This document shows, in pieces, positions 17,241 through 25,367 of a DNA stretch of 64,000 nt (the first letter of the stretch is position 1; every line of letters starts with the position of its first letter). The notes under the pieces are model-generated. The model was not told the origin of the DNA and did not search any database. It saw only the letters and a list, made by a program, of their open reading frames with translations. Origin of the DNA: JAXMCI01 sp046349435 (lineage in GTDB: Bacteria; Pseudomonadota; Alphaproteobacteria; Dongiales; Dongiaceae); NCBI GenBank assembly GCA_046349435.1, contig JAXMCI010000014.1, forward strand, positions 123,992-187,991, written 5' to 3'. A program made the position numbers and the translations under genes.

Positions 17241-18881
17241 TCAGTGCCCGCCGCCGGCCAGGCGCGGCTTGCGGATCAGCGGCATCATCAGCATGGCGCA
17301 GTAGAACACGCCGGCCATCAGCAGCAGGCAGTCGGCGAAGGTCAGCACCAGCGCCTGGCGGTGGGTCATGCGCGACAGCATCTCGATCGCCGGCAGGCTC
17401 GGGCTGTCGACGATGGCGCCGCCGAGCCGCACGGTGAGGCCGTCGAGCATCGCCTGCACCTTCGGGCTGGTCAGGGTGAGGTGCTCCGACAGCCGCTCGA
17501 GATGCAGCGCCTGGCGCTCGATCAGCACGGTGTTGATCACCGCCAGCCCGAGCGCGCCGCCGAGGTTGCGCATCAGGTTGTAGAGGCCGCTGGCGTTCTT
17601 CAGCTTGTCGTGGGACAGCGTGCCGAGCGCCAGCGTGTTGATCGGCAGGAAGCAGAGCATCAGCGACAGGCCGCGGATGCCTTGCGGCACCATCAGCTCC
17701 CAGAAGCCCCACTCCGACGTCACGAAGTGGTTGAGGTAGACGCCGGTGCCGAACAGCCCGAGCCCGATCGCCAGCATCAGCCTGAGGTCGATGCGCTTCG
17801 ACAGGATCCCGGCGAGCGGCGCCGAGGCGAACTGGCAGGCGCCGGTGACCATCATGATCTGGCCGATCTGCAGGCTGTTGTAGCCGCGCACCTGGGCGAG
17901 GAAGAGCGGCAGCAGGTAGACCGAGCCGTAGAGCCCGACGCCGAGCACGAAGCTGAACAGGCAGCCCAGCGCGAAGTTGCGGTCGGCGAAGGCGGTGAGG
18001 TCGACGATCGGCCGGCGGTAGGTCAGCACCCGGGCGAAGAAGAGCAGCCCGCCGACCGTCGCGACGACCGCCATCACGGCGACGCTGGGGTCCTCCAGCC
18101 ACTGCCAGCGCGGCCCCTCCTCGAGCACGTACTCGGTGCTGCCGAGGAAGACCGCCATCAGCACCAGCCCGGCCACGTCGAAGCCGCGCAGCAGGCTGCG
18201 GTCGGGCTTGTCGATGTCGAGCAGCGCCCAGACCGCGAAGCCGACGACCAGGCCGGGCGGCAGGTTGATGAGGAACAGCCAGTGCCAGGAGAAGAGCTGC
18301 GTGAGGTAGCCGCCGAGCGTCGGCCCGATGGTCGGCGCCATGGTGGCGACCAGCCCCATCATCACCCCGACCGCGGCGCGGCGCTGCGGCGGGAACAGCA
18401 TGAAGCTGGCGGCGAACGCGGTCGGGATCATGGCGCCGCCGAGGAAGCCCTGCAGCAGCCGGAACAGCACCATCGCGCCGAGGCTGTTGGCCATCGCGCA
18501 GGCCAGGCTCATGACGGTGAAGCCGGCCACCGAGCCGACGAACAGCACGCGGGTGGAGAGCAGCCGGGAGAGGTATCCCGACAGCGGGATCATCACCACC
18601 TCGGCGATCAGGTAGGAGGTCTGCACCCAGCTGACCTCGGTGGCGCTGGCCGACAGCCCGGCCTGGATCTCCGACAGCGAGCTCGAGACGATCTGGATGT
18701 CGAGGATCGCCATGAACATGCCGACGACCATGGCGAGGAAGGCGGCCTTCTGGCGGCCGGTCAGTGGCCGTGCGGGCGGCGGACCTGCCGGGCGTGGCGG
18801 GGTCGGCGGCGGGGTCGGCGCGGGCGTGGCGGCGCTGCTGCCGGCAGGCCCCGCCGCGACCGGGGCGGCGCCGCCCTCCAT
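17241..18881 (-). CDS. emrB: DHA2-family multidrug efflux MFS transporter (EmrB-like)
   Basis: 546 residues, 14 predicted membrane segments. A Pro/Ala-rich N-tail of ~40 residues is followed by AFLAMVVGMFMAILDIQIVSSSLSEIQAGL, the DHA2 opening motif, then SWVQTSYLIAEVVMIPLSGYL, RLLQGFLGGAMIPTAFAASF and GPTLGGYLTQLFSWHWLFLINLPPG (the antiporter motif C region). Such proteins pump hydrophobic drugs across the inner membrane using the proton gradient and need an EmrA adaptor, which is the gene just upstream. Its ATG at 18881 is one base past the emrA stop codon, so the two form one operon. Confidence 0.9.
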   Translation of the reverse strand: MEGGAAPVAAGPAGSSAATPAPTPPPTPPRPAGPPPARPLTGRQKAAFLAMVVGMFMAILDIQIVSSSLSEIQAGLSASATEVSWVQTSYLIAEVVMIPLSGYLSRLLSTRVLFVGSVAGFTVMSLACAMANSLGAMVLFRLLQGFLGGAMIPTAFAASFMLFPPQRRAAVGVMMGLVATMAPTIGPTLGGYLTQLFSWHWLFLINLPPGLVVGFAVWALLDIDKPDRSLLRGFDVAGLVLMAVFLGSTEYVLEEGPRWQWLEDPSVAVMAVVATVGGLLFFARVLTYRRPIVDLTAFADRNFALGCLFSFVLGVGLYGSVYLLPLFLAQVRGYNSLQIGQIMMVTGACQFASAPLAGILSKRIDLRLMLAIGLGLFGTGVYLNHFVTSEWGFWELMVPQGIRGLSLMLCFLPINTLALGTLSHDKLKNASGLYNLMRNLGGALGLAVINTVLIERQALHLERLSEHLTLTSPKVQAMLDGLTVRLGGAIVDSPSLPAIEMLSRMTHRQALVLTFADCLLLMAGVFYCAMLMMPLIRKPRLAGGGH

Positions 18882-18882
18882 C

Positions 18883-19947
18883 TCAGGGCTCGGCGGCGAG
18901 CGCCACGCCGGGCATCGGCTCGGCCGGGTCGCGCGTGTCGATCGTCACCACCACGGAGAGGCCGGGGCGCAGCCGGCCGGCCAGCGGCCCGTCGCGCGGC
19001 ACGGCGATGCGCACCGGCACGCGCTGCACGATCTTGGTGAAGTTCCCGGTGGCGTTCTCCGGCGGCAGGATGCTGAACTGCGCGCCGCTCGCCGGGGCGA
19101 AGCTCTCGACATGGCCGGTGAGGTCCTGGCCGGGATAGGCGTCGACCGCGACGCGGACCGGCTGGCCGGTGCGCATGCGCGCCAGCTGCGTCTCCTTGAA
19201 GTTGGCGACGACATAGACCGCGCCGAGCGGCACCAGCGAGAGCAGCTGGGTGCCGGCCTTGACGTACTGCCCGAGCTGGACGCCGCGATTGCCGACGACG
19301 CCGTCGATCGGCGCCCGGACAACCGTGTCTTCCAGCGCGTTGCGCGCCAGCTGCAGTTGCGCCTCGGCCTGCTGCAGCAGCGCCGCAGCCTGGCGGCGCT
19401 GGGCGCCGAGCACGGTGCGGCGATGCTCCTCGCTGGCCACCGCCGCCTGGCGCTCGGTGAGGCCCGACTCCGCCTTGTGCAGGTCGGCCTCGGCCGATTC
19501 GAAGCGCTGGTGGCTGACCCAGTCGCTCTTCATCAGCGACTTGAAGCGGTCGTAGTCCGGCCGGGCGCGGGCGAGCTCGGCCTCGGCGCTGGCCAGCGCC
19601 GCCCCGGCGCCCCGGCTCTCGGACTCCTGCAGGGCGAGCTGGCTGTCGATGTTGGCGATCGCCGCCTGCTGGACCGCGACGGCGGCCTCGGCGGACTGAA
19701 CCCGGGCGCGGAAGTCGCGGTCGTCGATGGTCGCCAGCACCTCGCCGCGGCGCACCGCCTGGTTGTCCTGGACCGACAGGGTGGCGATGTAGCCCTCGAC
19801 CTTGGGCGCGACCACCGAGATGTCGCCCTGGACGTAGGCGTCGTCGGTCGATTCGACGAAGCGCCAGACGCGCCACCAATAGGCGCCGCCGCCGGCCAGC
19901 CCGGCCAGCAGCAGCAAGCCTGCCGCGATCAGCACGATCCTGCGCAT
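18883..19947 (-). CDS. emrA: HlyD-family membrane fusion protein (EmrA-like)
   Basis: 354 residues. One N-terminal membrane anchor (MRRIVLIAAGLLLLAGLAGG), then the lipoyl-half motif DISVVAPKVEGYIATLSVQDNQAVRRGEVL, a long coiled-coil hairpin (about 85-210, rich in Ala/Glu/Gln), the second lipoyl half VVRAPIDGVVGNRGVQLGQYV and beta-barrel NFKETQLARMRTGQPVRV. This matches EmrA adaptors that link EmrB to an outer-membrane channel. No outer-membrane TolC-type gene is in the window. It is the first gene of a two-gene operon and is divergent from a TetR regulator, with the operator 21 bases upstream. Confidence 0.9.
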   Translation of the reverse strand: MRRIVLIAAGLLLLAGLAGGGAYWWRVWRFVESTDDAYVQGDISVVAPKVEGYIATLSVQDNQAVRRGEVLATIDDRDFRARVQSAEAAVAVQQAAIANIDSQLALQESESRGAGAALASAEAELARARPDYDRFKSLMKSDWVSHQRFESAEADLHKAESGLTERQAAVASEEHRRTVLGAQRRQAAALLQQAEAQLQLARNALEDTVVRAPIDGVVGNRGVQLGQYVKAGTQLLSLVPLGAVYVVANFKETQLARMRTGQPVRVAVDAYPGQDLTGHVESFAPASGAQFSILPPENATGNFTKIVQRVPVRIAVPRDGPLAGRLRPGLSVVVTIDTRDPAEPMPGVALAAEP

Positions 19948-19967
19948 CGCCCGCGCCCATCCACCAA

Positions 19968-19990
19968 CTGAACTGAACCGTTCAGTTCAG
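19968..19990. promoter_or_regulatory. TetR-type operator palindrome
   Basis: CTGAACTGAA and TTCAGTTCAG form a perfect ten-base inverted repeat around CCG. It lies 21 bases upstream of emrA and about 100 bases from the TetR start, so binding would silence the pump operon and possibly the regulator itself. Repeats of this form are typical of TetR efflux repressors. Confidence 0.75.
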
Positions 19991-20022
19991 CTTGCCGAGA
20001 ATGATCGCGCCGGGCATGCTGT

Positions 20023-20078
20023 GTCAAGGCGGGCGGAACGCCCGACCGGGGTCAAGGCGGGCGGAACGCCCGGCCGGG
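20023..20078 (+). repeat. 28-bp tandem duplication in tetR leader
   Basis: Two head-to-tail 28-base units (20023-20050 and 20051-20078) that differ at one base (A/G). Each holds GGGCGGAACGCCC, itself a small palindrome. The second unit ends just before the ribosome site of the TetR gene. It could be a slippage product or a doubled binding site. Confidence 0.75.
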
Positions 20079-20089
20079 CGAGGAGCATG

Positions 20090-20728
20090 ATGGCCGAGGG
20101 CACGGCGGCACGGGCGATCGCGGGCGAGGAGGGGCTCAGCCCGAAGGCGCAGCAGATCCTGGCGGCGGCCGGCCGCAGCTTCCTGGAGCAGGGCTACGGC
20201 GCCACCAGCATGGACGGGATCGCGCGCCTCGCCGGTGTCTCCAAGGCCACCCTCTACGCCCATTTCAGCGGCAAGGACATGCTGTTCGCGGCGGTGGTCG
20301 AGGCAGAGTGCCGGCAGCTCTCGCTCGGTCTCGACGCCGCCCCGCCGTTCGAGGCCGGCGACCTCCGCGCCGCGCTCGTCCGCGTCGCCCGCCAGTTCAT
20401 CGAGCGGCTGCTCTCCAGCCGCGCCTTCGCCATCTACCGCATGGTGATCGCCGAGACGCCGCGCTTCCCCGAGCTCGGCCGCATCTTCTTCGAGTCCGGG
20501 CCGGAGCGCATGATTGGCCGGGTCGCCGACTTCCTCGCCGCCGCCGACGCCCGCGGCCTGATCGCCGTGCCGGCGCCGCGCCGGGCCGCCATGCAGTTCA
20601 TCGGCCTGATCCGCGGCCACAACTACCTGCGCCCGCTGCTCGGCCTCGCCCCGGTGCCCGAGAGCGAGCTCGGCCCCTACATCGAATCCTGCGTCGACCT
20701 GTTCCTCGCGGGCCACCGCCGGAGCTGA
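20090..20728 (+). CDS. TetR/AcrR family repressor of the EmrAB-type pump
   Basis: 212 residues. The N-terminal HTH is intact: KAQQILAAAGRSFLEQGYGATSMDGIARLAGVSKATLYAHFSGKDMLFAAVVE. The C-terminal ligand domain (AFAIYRMVIAETPRFPELGRIFFESGP) is like the AefR/TetR_C_33-type group. Two adjacent ATGs exist; 20090 was chosen because AGGAG then has a workable spacing, while 20087 is almost on top of it. It is divergent from emrAB with a perfect palindrome between them, so it very likely represses the pump until a toxic compound binds. Confidence 0.88.
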   Translation: MAEGTAARAIAGEEGLSPKAQQILAAAGRSFLEQGYGATSMDGIARLAGVSKATLYAHFSGKDMLFAAVVEAECRQLSLGLDAAPPFEAGDLRAALVRVARQFIERLLSSRAFAIYRMVIAETPRFPELGRIFFESGPERMIGRVADFLAAADARGLIAVPAPRRAAMQFIGLIRGHNYLRPLLGLAPVPESELGPYIESCVDLFLAGHRRS

Positions 20729-20769
20729 GCGGCGCCGGGCCTCCGAACCTCCGCGACCATGCTCTTCAA

Positions 20770-20850
20770 TGTCATCCCGGCGAAAGCCGGGATCCATCGA
20801 TCCACCGCCACGATGCGGCCCGATGGATCCCGGCTTTCGCCGGGATGACA
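20770..20850. repeat. Long palindromic repeat with two GAAA-loop hairpins
   Basis: A perfect 30-base inverted repeat (20770-20799 and 20821-20850) around a 21-base spacer. Each arm folds by itself: ATCCCGGC-GAAA-GCCGGGAT. The core resembles dispersed palindromes common in alphaproteobacterial genomes. It lies between convergent genes (TetR and MmcB), so it may also stop transcription from both sides. Confidence 0.85.
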
Positions 20851-20906
20851 GCGTGGGGGGCGAGCGCCAATCGCGCTGGCAGCCGATACAGGTGTCCGGC
20901 GGAGAC

Positions 20907-21392
20907 TCACATCCCCGTCGGGTCGAGCAGACGCTGCAGGCGCTGGCTCGCGGTCAGCGCGACGCGCAGCAGCTGCGCCTTGCGCCGGCTGCCGTTCATG
21001 CTGCCGGCCGGGGCCGGGCGGACGATCTCGGCGCCGTAGGCGTCGGCCACCATCAGCCCGTGCCCGTCGGGCAGCAGCGCCTGCGGGAAGCCGGCGTCGA
21101 CCGCGAAGTAGAAGGCGTCGCAGAACTCGAGATACTCGGTCCATTTGCGGTCGGTGCGGAAGTCGGTCGCGCAGCTCTTGATCTCGACGATCACCACCTT
21201 GCCGCCGCCGTCGATGCCGATCACGTCGACCCGCCGGCCCGAGGCGAGCGGGAACTCGGTCAGCGTGGCATAGCCGAGCGCGCCGAGATGGCGGCAGACG
21301 CCGCGCGCCAGCCGTGCCGCCACCCGGTCTGCCGCCACCTGGTCCGCCGCCACCTGGTCAGCTGCCGTCCCGTCCATCGCCGCGTCCGCCAT
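20907..21392 (-). CDS. mmcB: MmcB family DNA repair-associated protein
   Basis: 161 residues. A PD-(D/E)xK nuclease-like core: LTEFPLASGRRVDVIGIDGGGKVVIVEIKSCATDFRTD contains the Asp and the Glu-x-Lys, followed by KWTEYLEFCDAFYFAVDAGFP and GLMVADAYGAEIVRPAP. MmcB is a DNA-damage-inducible protein of alphaproteobacteria that acts in ImuABC/DnaE2-linked mutagenesis and repair. The N-terminus holds three near-identical AADQV/AADRV repeats, which look like slippage. Alternative starts inside the repeat are possible. Confidence 0.85.
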   Translation of the reverse strand: MADAAMDGTAADQVAADQVAADRVAARLARGVCRHLGALGYATLTEFPLASGRRVDVIGIDGGGKVVIVEIKSCATDFRTDRKWTEYLEFCDAFYFAVDAGFPQALLPDGHGLMVADAYGAEIVRPAPAGSMNGSRRKAQLLRVALTASQRLQRLLDPTGM

Positions 21393-21488
21393 CGCGGCAT
21401 CCTACGGCGCGGCGCCGGCCGGCCGGAAGCGGACGGCTGGCCGCCAGGGCGGCCGGCGTGATATCCGACCCGCGCGGGGCGGCAGGGG

Positions 21489-22199
21489 ATGGGGATCGTG
21501 CGGGGCAGGTTGCGCTGGCCGGGTCTGCGACGGATCGGGCGCTGGCTGGTGCGGCTGGCGGCCGGCTTCGCGCTGCTCTCGGTCGCCTGGGTGCTGCTCT
21601 ATGCGGTGGTGCCGCCGCCCGGCACGCCGCTGATGCTGATCCGCGCGCTGGGCGGCGCCGGCATCGACCGCGACTGGGTGCCGCTCGGCGCGGTCGCGCC
21701 CGACGTCTTCCGCGCCGTGATCGCCGCCGAGGACACCTCCTTCTGCACCCACTACGGCTTCGACTGGGACTCGCTGCGGGCGGCCTGGAAGCGCAGCCAG
21801 AGCAACAGCGGGCGGCTGCGCGGCGGCAGCACGATCACCCAGCAGACCGCCAAGAACCTGTTCCTCTGGCCGGACCGGACGATCGTGCGCAAGGCGTTCG
21901 AGGCTTGGTACACCGTGCTGCTCGAGCTGTTCCTCGGCAAGCCGCGGATCCTGCTGCTCTACGTCAACGACGTCGAATGGGCGAGCGGCGTCTACGGCAT
22001 CGAGGCGGCGGCCCGCCATCACTTCCGCAAGCCGGCGGCGAGCCTGACCCGGCACGAGGCGGCGCTGCTCGCCGCCGTGCTGCCGAGCCCGCGCCGCTGG
22101 TCGCCGACCCGCCCGACCGCCTTCGTCCAGCGCCGCGCCGCGGTGATCGAGGAGCGCATGCGCGTCGCCCCCGGCCGGCCGGGCGATCCCTGCGGCTGA
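21489..22199 (+). CDS. mtgA: Monofunctional peptidoglycan transglycosylase
   Basis: 236 residues. One N-terminal membrane helix (VRLAAGFALLSVAWVLLYAVV), then a GT51 domain with the catalytic Glu motif AVIAAEDTSFCTHYGFDWDSL, the second motif GGSTITQQTAKNLFLWPDR and YVNDVEWASGVYGIEAAARHHF. Length and the lack of a transpeptidase domain identify MtgA. It polymerises lipid II into glycan strands on the periplasmic face. It is divergent from mmcB with roughly 100 bases between, and unlinked to other cell-wall genes here. Confidence 0.93.
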   Translation: MGIVRGRLRWPGLRRIGRWLVRLAAGFALLSVAWVLLYAVVPPPGTPLMLIRALGGAGIDRDWVPLGAVAPDVFRAVIAAEDTSFCTHYGFDWDSLRAAWKRSQSNSGRLRGGSTITQQTAKNLFLWPDRTIVRKAFEAWYTVLLELFLGKPRILLLYVNDVEWASGVYGIEAAARHHFRKPAASLTRHEAALLAAVLPSPRRWSPTRPTAFVQRRAAVIEERMRVAPGRPGDPCG

Positions 22200-22265
22200 G
22201 CCTGGCGGGAACCGACGCGGCGGCGCCGCATTGAACTGCCGAGCCAACCAGCCGCGGAGATTCGC

Positions 22266-22487
22266 ATGCGCCCCCTCGCCGTGATCGGCGTCATCCTCAT
22301 CCTGATCGGGATCGTCGCGCTCGCCTTCCAGACCATCTCCTTCACCACCAAGGAGCAGGTCGCCAAGGTCGGCCCGATCGAGGCCACCACCGAGAACCAG
22401 CACAATGTCGCGCTGCCGCCGATCCTCGGCGTCGTCGCCATCGTGATCGGCGGCGGGCTGGTCTTCGCCGGCCGGCGCCGGGCCTGA
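22266..22487 (+). CDS. Small two-helix membrane protein (DUF3185-like)
   Basis: 73 residues. Two membrane helices (LAVIGVILILIGIVALAFQ and PPILGVVAIVIGGGLVFAG) flank a polar loop FTTKEQVAKVGPIEATTENQ. Proteins with this layout occur widely and are often annotated as DUF3185-like, but I am not certain of the family and the function is unknown. The start ATG follows GGAGATTCGC. Confidence 0.7.
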   Translation: MRPLAVIGVILILIGIVALAFQTISFTTKEQVAKVGPIEATTENQHNVALPPILGVVAIVIGGGLVFAGRRRA

Positions 22488-22498
22488 GCGGCGGCGCC

Positions 22499-22753
22499 TC
22501 ACTCGCCGCTCCGCGGGATGCGGAAGCGGCCGTCGCCCTTGGCCAGCGTGATGCGGTAGCGGCAATGCACCATGTGGCCGATCAGGTCGCGCGCCAGCGA
22601 CCAGGCCAGCACCGGCCGCGGCAGCCGCTGCCGCTCGCGCAGGCCCCGCTCCAGGATGTCGGCGAAGGTCCCCTGCAGCTGCCCGGGCTCGACGCCGGGC
22701 TCGTCGGCGCGCGGCGCGTCGGGGTTCGGCAGGTCGTTCGGCTCGCGCTCCAT
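22499..22753 (-). CDS. Hypothetical small protein
   Basis: 84 residues, family not recognised. An acidic, Pro-rich N-terminal third (MEREPNDLPNPDAPRADEPG) is followed by a helical region LQGTFADILERGLRERQRLPRPVLAWSLARDL and ends HMVHCRYRITLAKGDGRFRIP. Codon use has the expected third-position G/C bias. It is convergent with the DUF3185-like gene, 11 bases away. Confidence 0.5.
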   Translation of the reverse strand: MEREPNDLPNPDAPRADEPGVEPGQLQGTFADILERGLRERQRLPRPVLAWSLARDLIGHMVHCRYRITLAKGDGRFRIPRSGE

Positions 22754-22794
22754 GAGGCAAGCCTGTCATGAGAACAAAACGTGATCAACTGAGT

Positions 22795-22818
22795 TTGGCA
22801 GACGTCTTGGCAGACGTC
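22795..22818. repeat. 12-bp tandem repeat
   Basis: Two adjoining copies of TTGGCAGACGTC followed by a further TTGG, in the gap between two minus-strand genes. Each unit contains the palindrome GACGTC. It may be a slippage product or a doubled binding site. Confidence 0.6.
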
Positions 22819-22866
22819 TTGGCCCGGCCGGGGGACGGCCGGGCCGCGCTCGACCGCGGGAACGCC

Positions 22867-23118
22867 TCAGCGGCAGTCGTAGGTCGCGTAGTGGATGCCG
22901 TTCTGGGTCGACAGGTCGCGCAGCTTGGCCTCCTGGTTGAGGTTGTCGCAATAGGCCCTGGCCTTGTCGGCAGCCTGGTCCAGCTTGTCGCCGTCGTAGC
23001 TGTAGGTGACCGAGGGCCGCGTCGCGCTCACCCGCTGCGGCTCGTCGCGATGCGACCCGCAGGCGGTCAGCGCCGTGGCCAGCGCCAACCCGGCCCCCGC
23101 CAGCATGATCCTCCGCAT
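22867..23118 (-). CDS. Small lipoprotein, tandem paralog 1
   Basis: 83 residues from the ATG at 23118 (MRRIMLAGAGLALATALTACGS). The signal ends in the lipobox LTAC, so the protein should be lipid-anchored in the envelope. The mature part is PSVTYSYDGDKLDQAADKARAYCDNLNQEAKLRDLSTQNGIHYATYDCR, with two cysteines that could form a disulfide. It is a close paralog of the next gene. Family and role are unknown. Confidence 0.75.
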   Translation of the reverse strand: MRRIMLAGAGLALATALTACGSHRDEPQRVSATRPSVTYSYDGDKLDQAADKARAYCDNLNQEAKLRDLSTQNGIHYATYDCR

Positions 23119-23200
23119 TCCATCCTCCATGGCTGTCCTGCCCGAGGAACACGGGCTTGGCCGGGGCGGTTCCGGCAGGCTTGGCCGCGGCCGGCGGGCG

Positions 23201-23452
23201 TCAGCGGCACTCGTAGGTGGCGTAGTGCAGCCCCTCGCGGGTGGTCAGGTCGGTGAGCTTGGCTTCCTGGCTGTAGTGCCGGCAATAGTTGGTGGCGCGA
23301 TCGGTCGCGTCGTCGAGCTGGTCGCCGTCATAGCTGTAGGTCACCGAGGGCGCGGTCGCCTGGACGCGGTGCGGCCCCTCGGAATCGGAGCTGCCGCAGC
23401 CCGGCAGCAGCAATGCCGCCGCCAGGCCGAGGCTCGTGAAGATCCAGCGCAT
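23201..23452 (-). CDS. Small lipoprotein, tandem paralog 2
   Basis: 83 residues from the ATG at 23452 (MRWIFTSLGLAAALLLPGCG, lipobox LPGC). The mature region follows the same pattern as the gene at 22867: VTYSYDGDxLDxAxDxAxxYC, QEAKLxDLxT, GxHYATYxCR. Every cysteine is conserved between the two. Each copy has its own upstream gap, so they may be expressed differently. Function unknown. Confidence 0.75.
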   Translation of the reverse strand: MRWIFTSLGLAAALLLPGCGSSDSEGPHRVQATAPSVTYSYDGDQLDDATDRATNYCRHYSQEAKLTDLTTREGLHYATYECR

Positions 23453-23577
23453 GGTCCGTCCCCCCGGTCCCGCCGGGAATATCACCACATCCGGGAGCCG
23501 ATTGTCTCGCGGCTGTAGCCCGTTAGAATGAACGTTCCATGACACGGCCGGATCCCGCGGCCGGGGGAGGACAAGCC

Positions 23578-24446
23578 ATGCGCGACGGCACGGCGCCGCC
23601 GCAGAGCTACGAGGAGCTGCGCGCCGCCATCGCGCAGCGCTTCGGCCAGCTCAGCGACCGGCTGCAGCGGATCGCCCGGCACGCGCTGGAGCATCCCGAC
23701 GCGATCGCGCTCGACACCGTGGCGGCGATCGCCAAGCAGGCGCTGGTGCAGCCCTCCAGCCTGATCCGCTTCGCCCGGGCCTTCGGCTATGACGGCTTCA
23801 GCGACATGCAGCGGGTGTTCCGCCGCCACCTGCTGGCCCGCTCGCCCGATTACGGCCAGCGGCTGCGCGCCGTCGGCCGCCGCGTCGACAGCCAGGGCGA
23901 GGCGGCGCCGCAGGCGGTGCTGATGGACTTCGTCGAGGCCGGCATCCAGTCGCTGCAGCATCTCGGATCGACCGTCGACCCGCGCCGGCTGGAGCAGGCG
24001 ATCGCGCTGCTCAAGGGCGCCGCGGTGATCCACCTCGTGGCGCAGCGCCGCTCCTTCCCGGTGGCGGCCTATCTCGCCTATTCCTTCAGCCATCTCGGCT
24101 GCCGCGCCCACCTGATGGACGGGGTCGGCGGCATGCTGGCCGAGCAGAGCCGGGCGGTCGGGCCGGACGACGCGCTGGTCGCCGTCAGCTTCCCCGACTA
24201 CTCGCCCGAGGTGCTGCAGGCGGCCTCGAGGCGCGCCGCGCCGGCGCCTCCGTGCTGGCCATCACCGACGGCCCGCTGAGCCCGCTGATCCCGCACGCCT
24301 CGGTCGCCTTCGAGGTCGAGGAGGTCGAGGCCCGCGGCTTCCGCTCGCTCGGCGCCACCATGTGCCTGGCGCTGACCCTGGTGATCGGCCTCGGCTACCA
24401 GCTCGACCTGCGCCGCCCGCGCCGCGCCGCGGCGGGGCGGGCGTGA
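23578..24446 (+). pseudogene. MurR/RpiR family regulator, frameshifted near 24230-24245
   Basis: An RpiR-type transcription factor: N-terminal HTH_6 domain (AIAQRFGQLSDRLQRIARHALEHPDAIAL, then AIAKQALVQPSSLIRFARAFGYDGFSDMQ) and a sugar-isomerase (SIS) domain (GAAVIHLVAQRRSFPVAAYLAYSFSHLG, then DDALVAVSFPDYSPEVLQAA). After EVLQAASRR the frame breaks; the true continuation AGASVLAITDGPLSPLIPHASVAFEVEE is one base out of phase and runs to 24446. One missing base restores a full-length protein of about 289 residues. The ATG at 23578 follows GGGGGAGGAC. RpiR regulators usually sense phosphorylated sugars or inositol intermediates. Confidence 0.85.
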
Positions 24447-24471
24447 GGGGGCCGCGGGAGGACGTCGAGCG

Positions 24472-25228
24472 ATGAGGGCCGAGTTGCGGCTGACCTTTCT
24501 CCCGGCTGCCGCGTGCTGCTGGCTGGCGCAGGGCGCGGTCGCCGACGAGCCCGCGGACCTCCATTCGTTTCCGTCGATCGTCTCGGCCTACGAGGATCTG
24601 TGCATCGATCGGCGATCGGGCGACCTCCGCGGCCTGCGCCTCTATGCGTGATCAACGCCGCCGACCGACTGTTCGTGCTTGCCCAGCCGGCCGGCGGCGT
24701 GCTGGCCGAGCCGCTTCCCGCAACCGACCTCCGGGTCCGCGGCGGGCGGATCTCGTTCGCCGTTCCGGCGGCAACCCTTCGGCCGGCGATGGCATTCGAC
24801 GGTGCCTATGTGCCGGCCGCAATCGAGGGCGTGCTCAGCACGATCCAGGACAACGGCGACGCAACCACGCGATCCGTGAAGCTGAGGCGCGTCACCGATG
24901 CGGCGCAGGGCTTCCCCGATTGCAGGCCGCCGCAGCCGGCGGTGACGGCCTCCGCGTCGAGTTCGTCCGGCGTCGATCAGCGCGCCAACCTGCCTGCACC
25001 TCCGACATGCAGCAGTCGCGAGCAGCTTGTCGGGATTGCCGCTTCGTACGTGGCTCGGCATTGGCCGAGCGAGAGCGACGAGACGAGCACGCTGAAGCCG
25101 ATTCTTTTCGATCGTGGCAAGGTGTGGGAAGTGCTCTACGAGCTGCCGCCCGGCACCCTGGGGGGACGCCCGTCATGCTCATCGACAAGATCACCTGCAC
25201 GGTCGTCAGTTCGATCCACGAGCAGTGA
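24472..25228 (+). pseudogene. Secreted protein with YbbC/YhhH-like C-terminal domain, at least two frameshifts
   Basis: Three in-phase pieces make one plausible gene. Piece 1 (24472-24651) is a signal-peptide start, MRAELRLTFLPAAACCWLAQ. Piece 2 (from about 24650) reads INAADRLFVLAQPAGGVLAE, then GGRISFAVPAATLRPAMAFD and later LVGIAASYVARHWPSESDET. Piece 3 (from about 25160 to 25228) reads GGTPVMLIDKITCTVVSSIHEQ. Each junction needs one added base; the second lies in a run of six G, where a seventh would restore the frame. The last ~65 residues look like the NTF2-like immunity/YbbC-YhhH domain (a GGTPYIxI-xK-x-C/G motif). Either a true pseudogene or an error-prone stretch. Confidence 0.6.
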
Positions 25229-25337
25229 CCGGTCGTGGCTGCGCCGCAAGGCGCGCCTGGCGGGATCTTGGCAGACGACATGGAAAACCGACCCGGCCTG
25301 TTGGTTGCTGGTTGCGTTGCGGGGCTACCCCTTGAAT

Positions 25338-25365
25338 GTCAGAAAAAGATACATCATTTTCTGAC
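25338..25365. promoter_or_regulatory. Inverted-repeat operator of the AbiE toxin-antitoxin operon
   Basis: GTCAGAAAA (25338-25346) and TTTTCTGAC (25357-25365) form a perfect nine-base inverted repeat around a ten-base A/T-rich spacer, ending two bases before the GTG start of the antitoxin gene. AbiEi antitoxins are known to repress their operon by binding inverted repeats in its promoter. No Shine-Dalgarno sequence fits between, so the message may be leaderless. Confidence 0.7.
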
Positions 25366-25367
25366 GC

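Noticed and set aside
20090..20728. Start of the TetR gene at 20021 inside the tandem repeat
   Set aside because: The extension is coded by the repeat itself, has no ribosome site and lies before the usual TetR N-terminus.
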